Position numbers and translations under genes: made by a program
Assembly (NCBI GenBank): GCA_021741285.1
Contig: JAIOYD010000098.1
Span: forward strand, 1 to 6,162
Direction of reading: 5' to 3'
DNA from: Rickettsiaceae bacterium
Lineage (GTDB): Bacteria; Pseudomonadota; Alphaproteobacteria; Rickettsiales; Rickettsiaceae
DNA length: 6,162 bases
Notes under the pieces: generated by a model
The model's database searches: none
Seen by the model: only the letters and a program-made list of their open reading frames with translations
Told to the model about the DNA's origin: nothing
Shown: in pieces, positions 6,133 to 6,162 of the stretch
How the letters are laid out: every line of letters starts with the position of its first letter
Numbering within the stretch: the stretch's first letter is position 1

Positions 6133-6162
6133 AATTTTTAAAATAAATGGTCGCTTCTTTAT

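Overview
The window looks like chromosome from an AT-rich, obligate intracellular alphaproteobacterium, most likely order Rickettsiales and plausibly family Rickettsiaceae. The reasons are the low GC content, a short AmpG-type permease beside a compact D,D-carboxypeptidase, a transposase N-terminus of a kind common in Rickettsiales insertion sequences, and the presence of gene decay. This is inferred from protein character alone; no rRNA or species marker is present.

Layout from left to right. Positions 1-68 (minus) hold the first 22 codons of an IS5-like transposase that runs off the left edge. The terminal part of that insertion sequence extends to somewhere around 93-125. It abuts a headless C-terminal piece of a DUF805 membrane protein (plus strand, to 315), so the insertion appears to have cut this gene. 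Positions 316-492 hold no recognisable gene, only a perfect inverted repeat (421-443) between the two convergent genes and a doubtful TTG-start ORF. Three genes then lie in tandem on the minus strand, transcribed from right to left: an AsmA-like protein (2882-5479), an AmpG-family permease (1491-2747) and a DacF/PBP5-like carboxypeptidase (493-1398). Divergent from them across a 76-bp gap is rimM (5556-6068, plus). The end of rimM runs into a compound palindrome (6064-6132) that resembles a dispersed palindromic element.

The minus-strand genes share an envelope theme. The carboxypeptidase trims peptidoglycan stem peptides in the periplasm. AmpG would return anhydro-muropeptides to the cytoplasm. 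The AsmA-like protein is a membrane-anchored periplasmic protein of the family linked to lipid transport and outer-membrane homeostasis. RimM belongs to ribosome assembly and is probably unrelated to them. The gaps of 92 and 134 bp leave open whether the three are one operon.

I see no clear undescribed multi-gene system. The most informative signals are the IS-disrupted DUF805 gene and the cloverleaf-like palindrome that contains the rimM stop codon.
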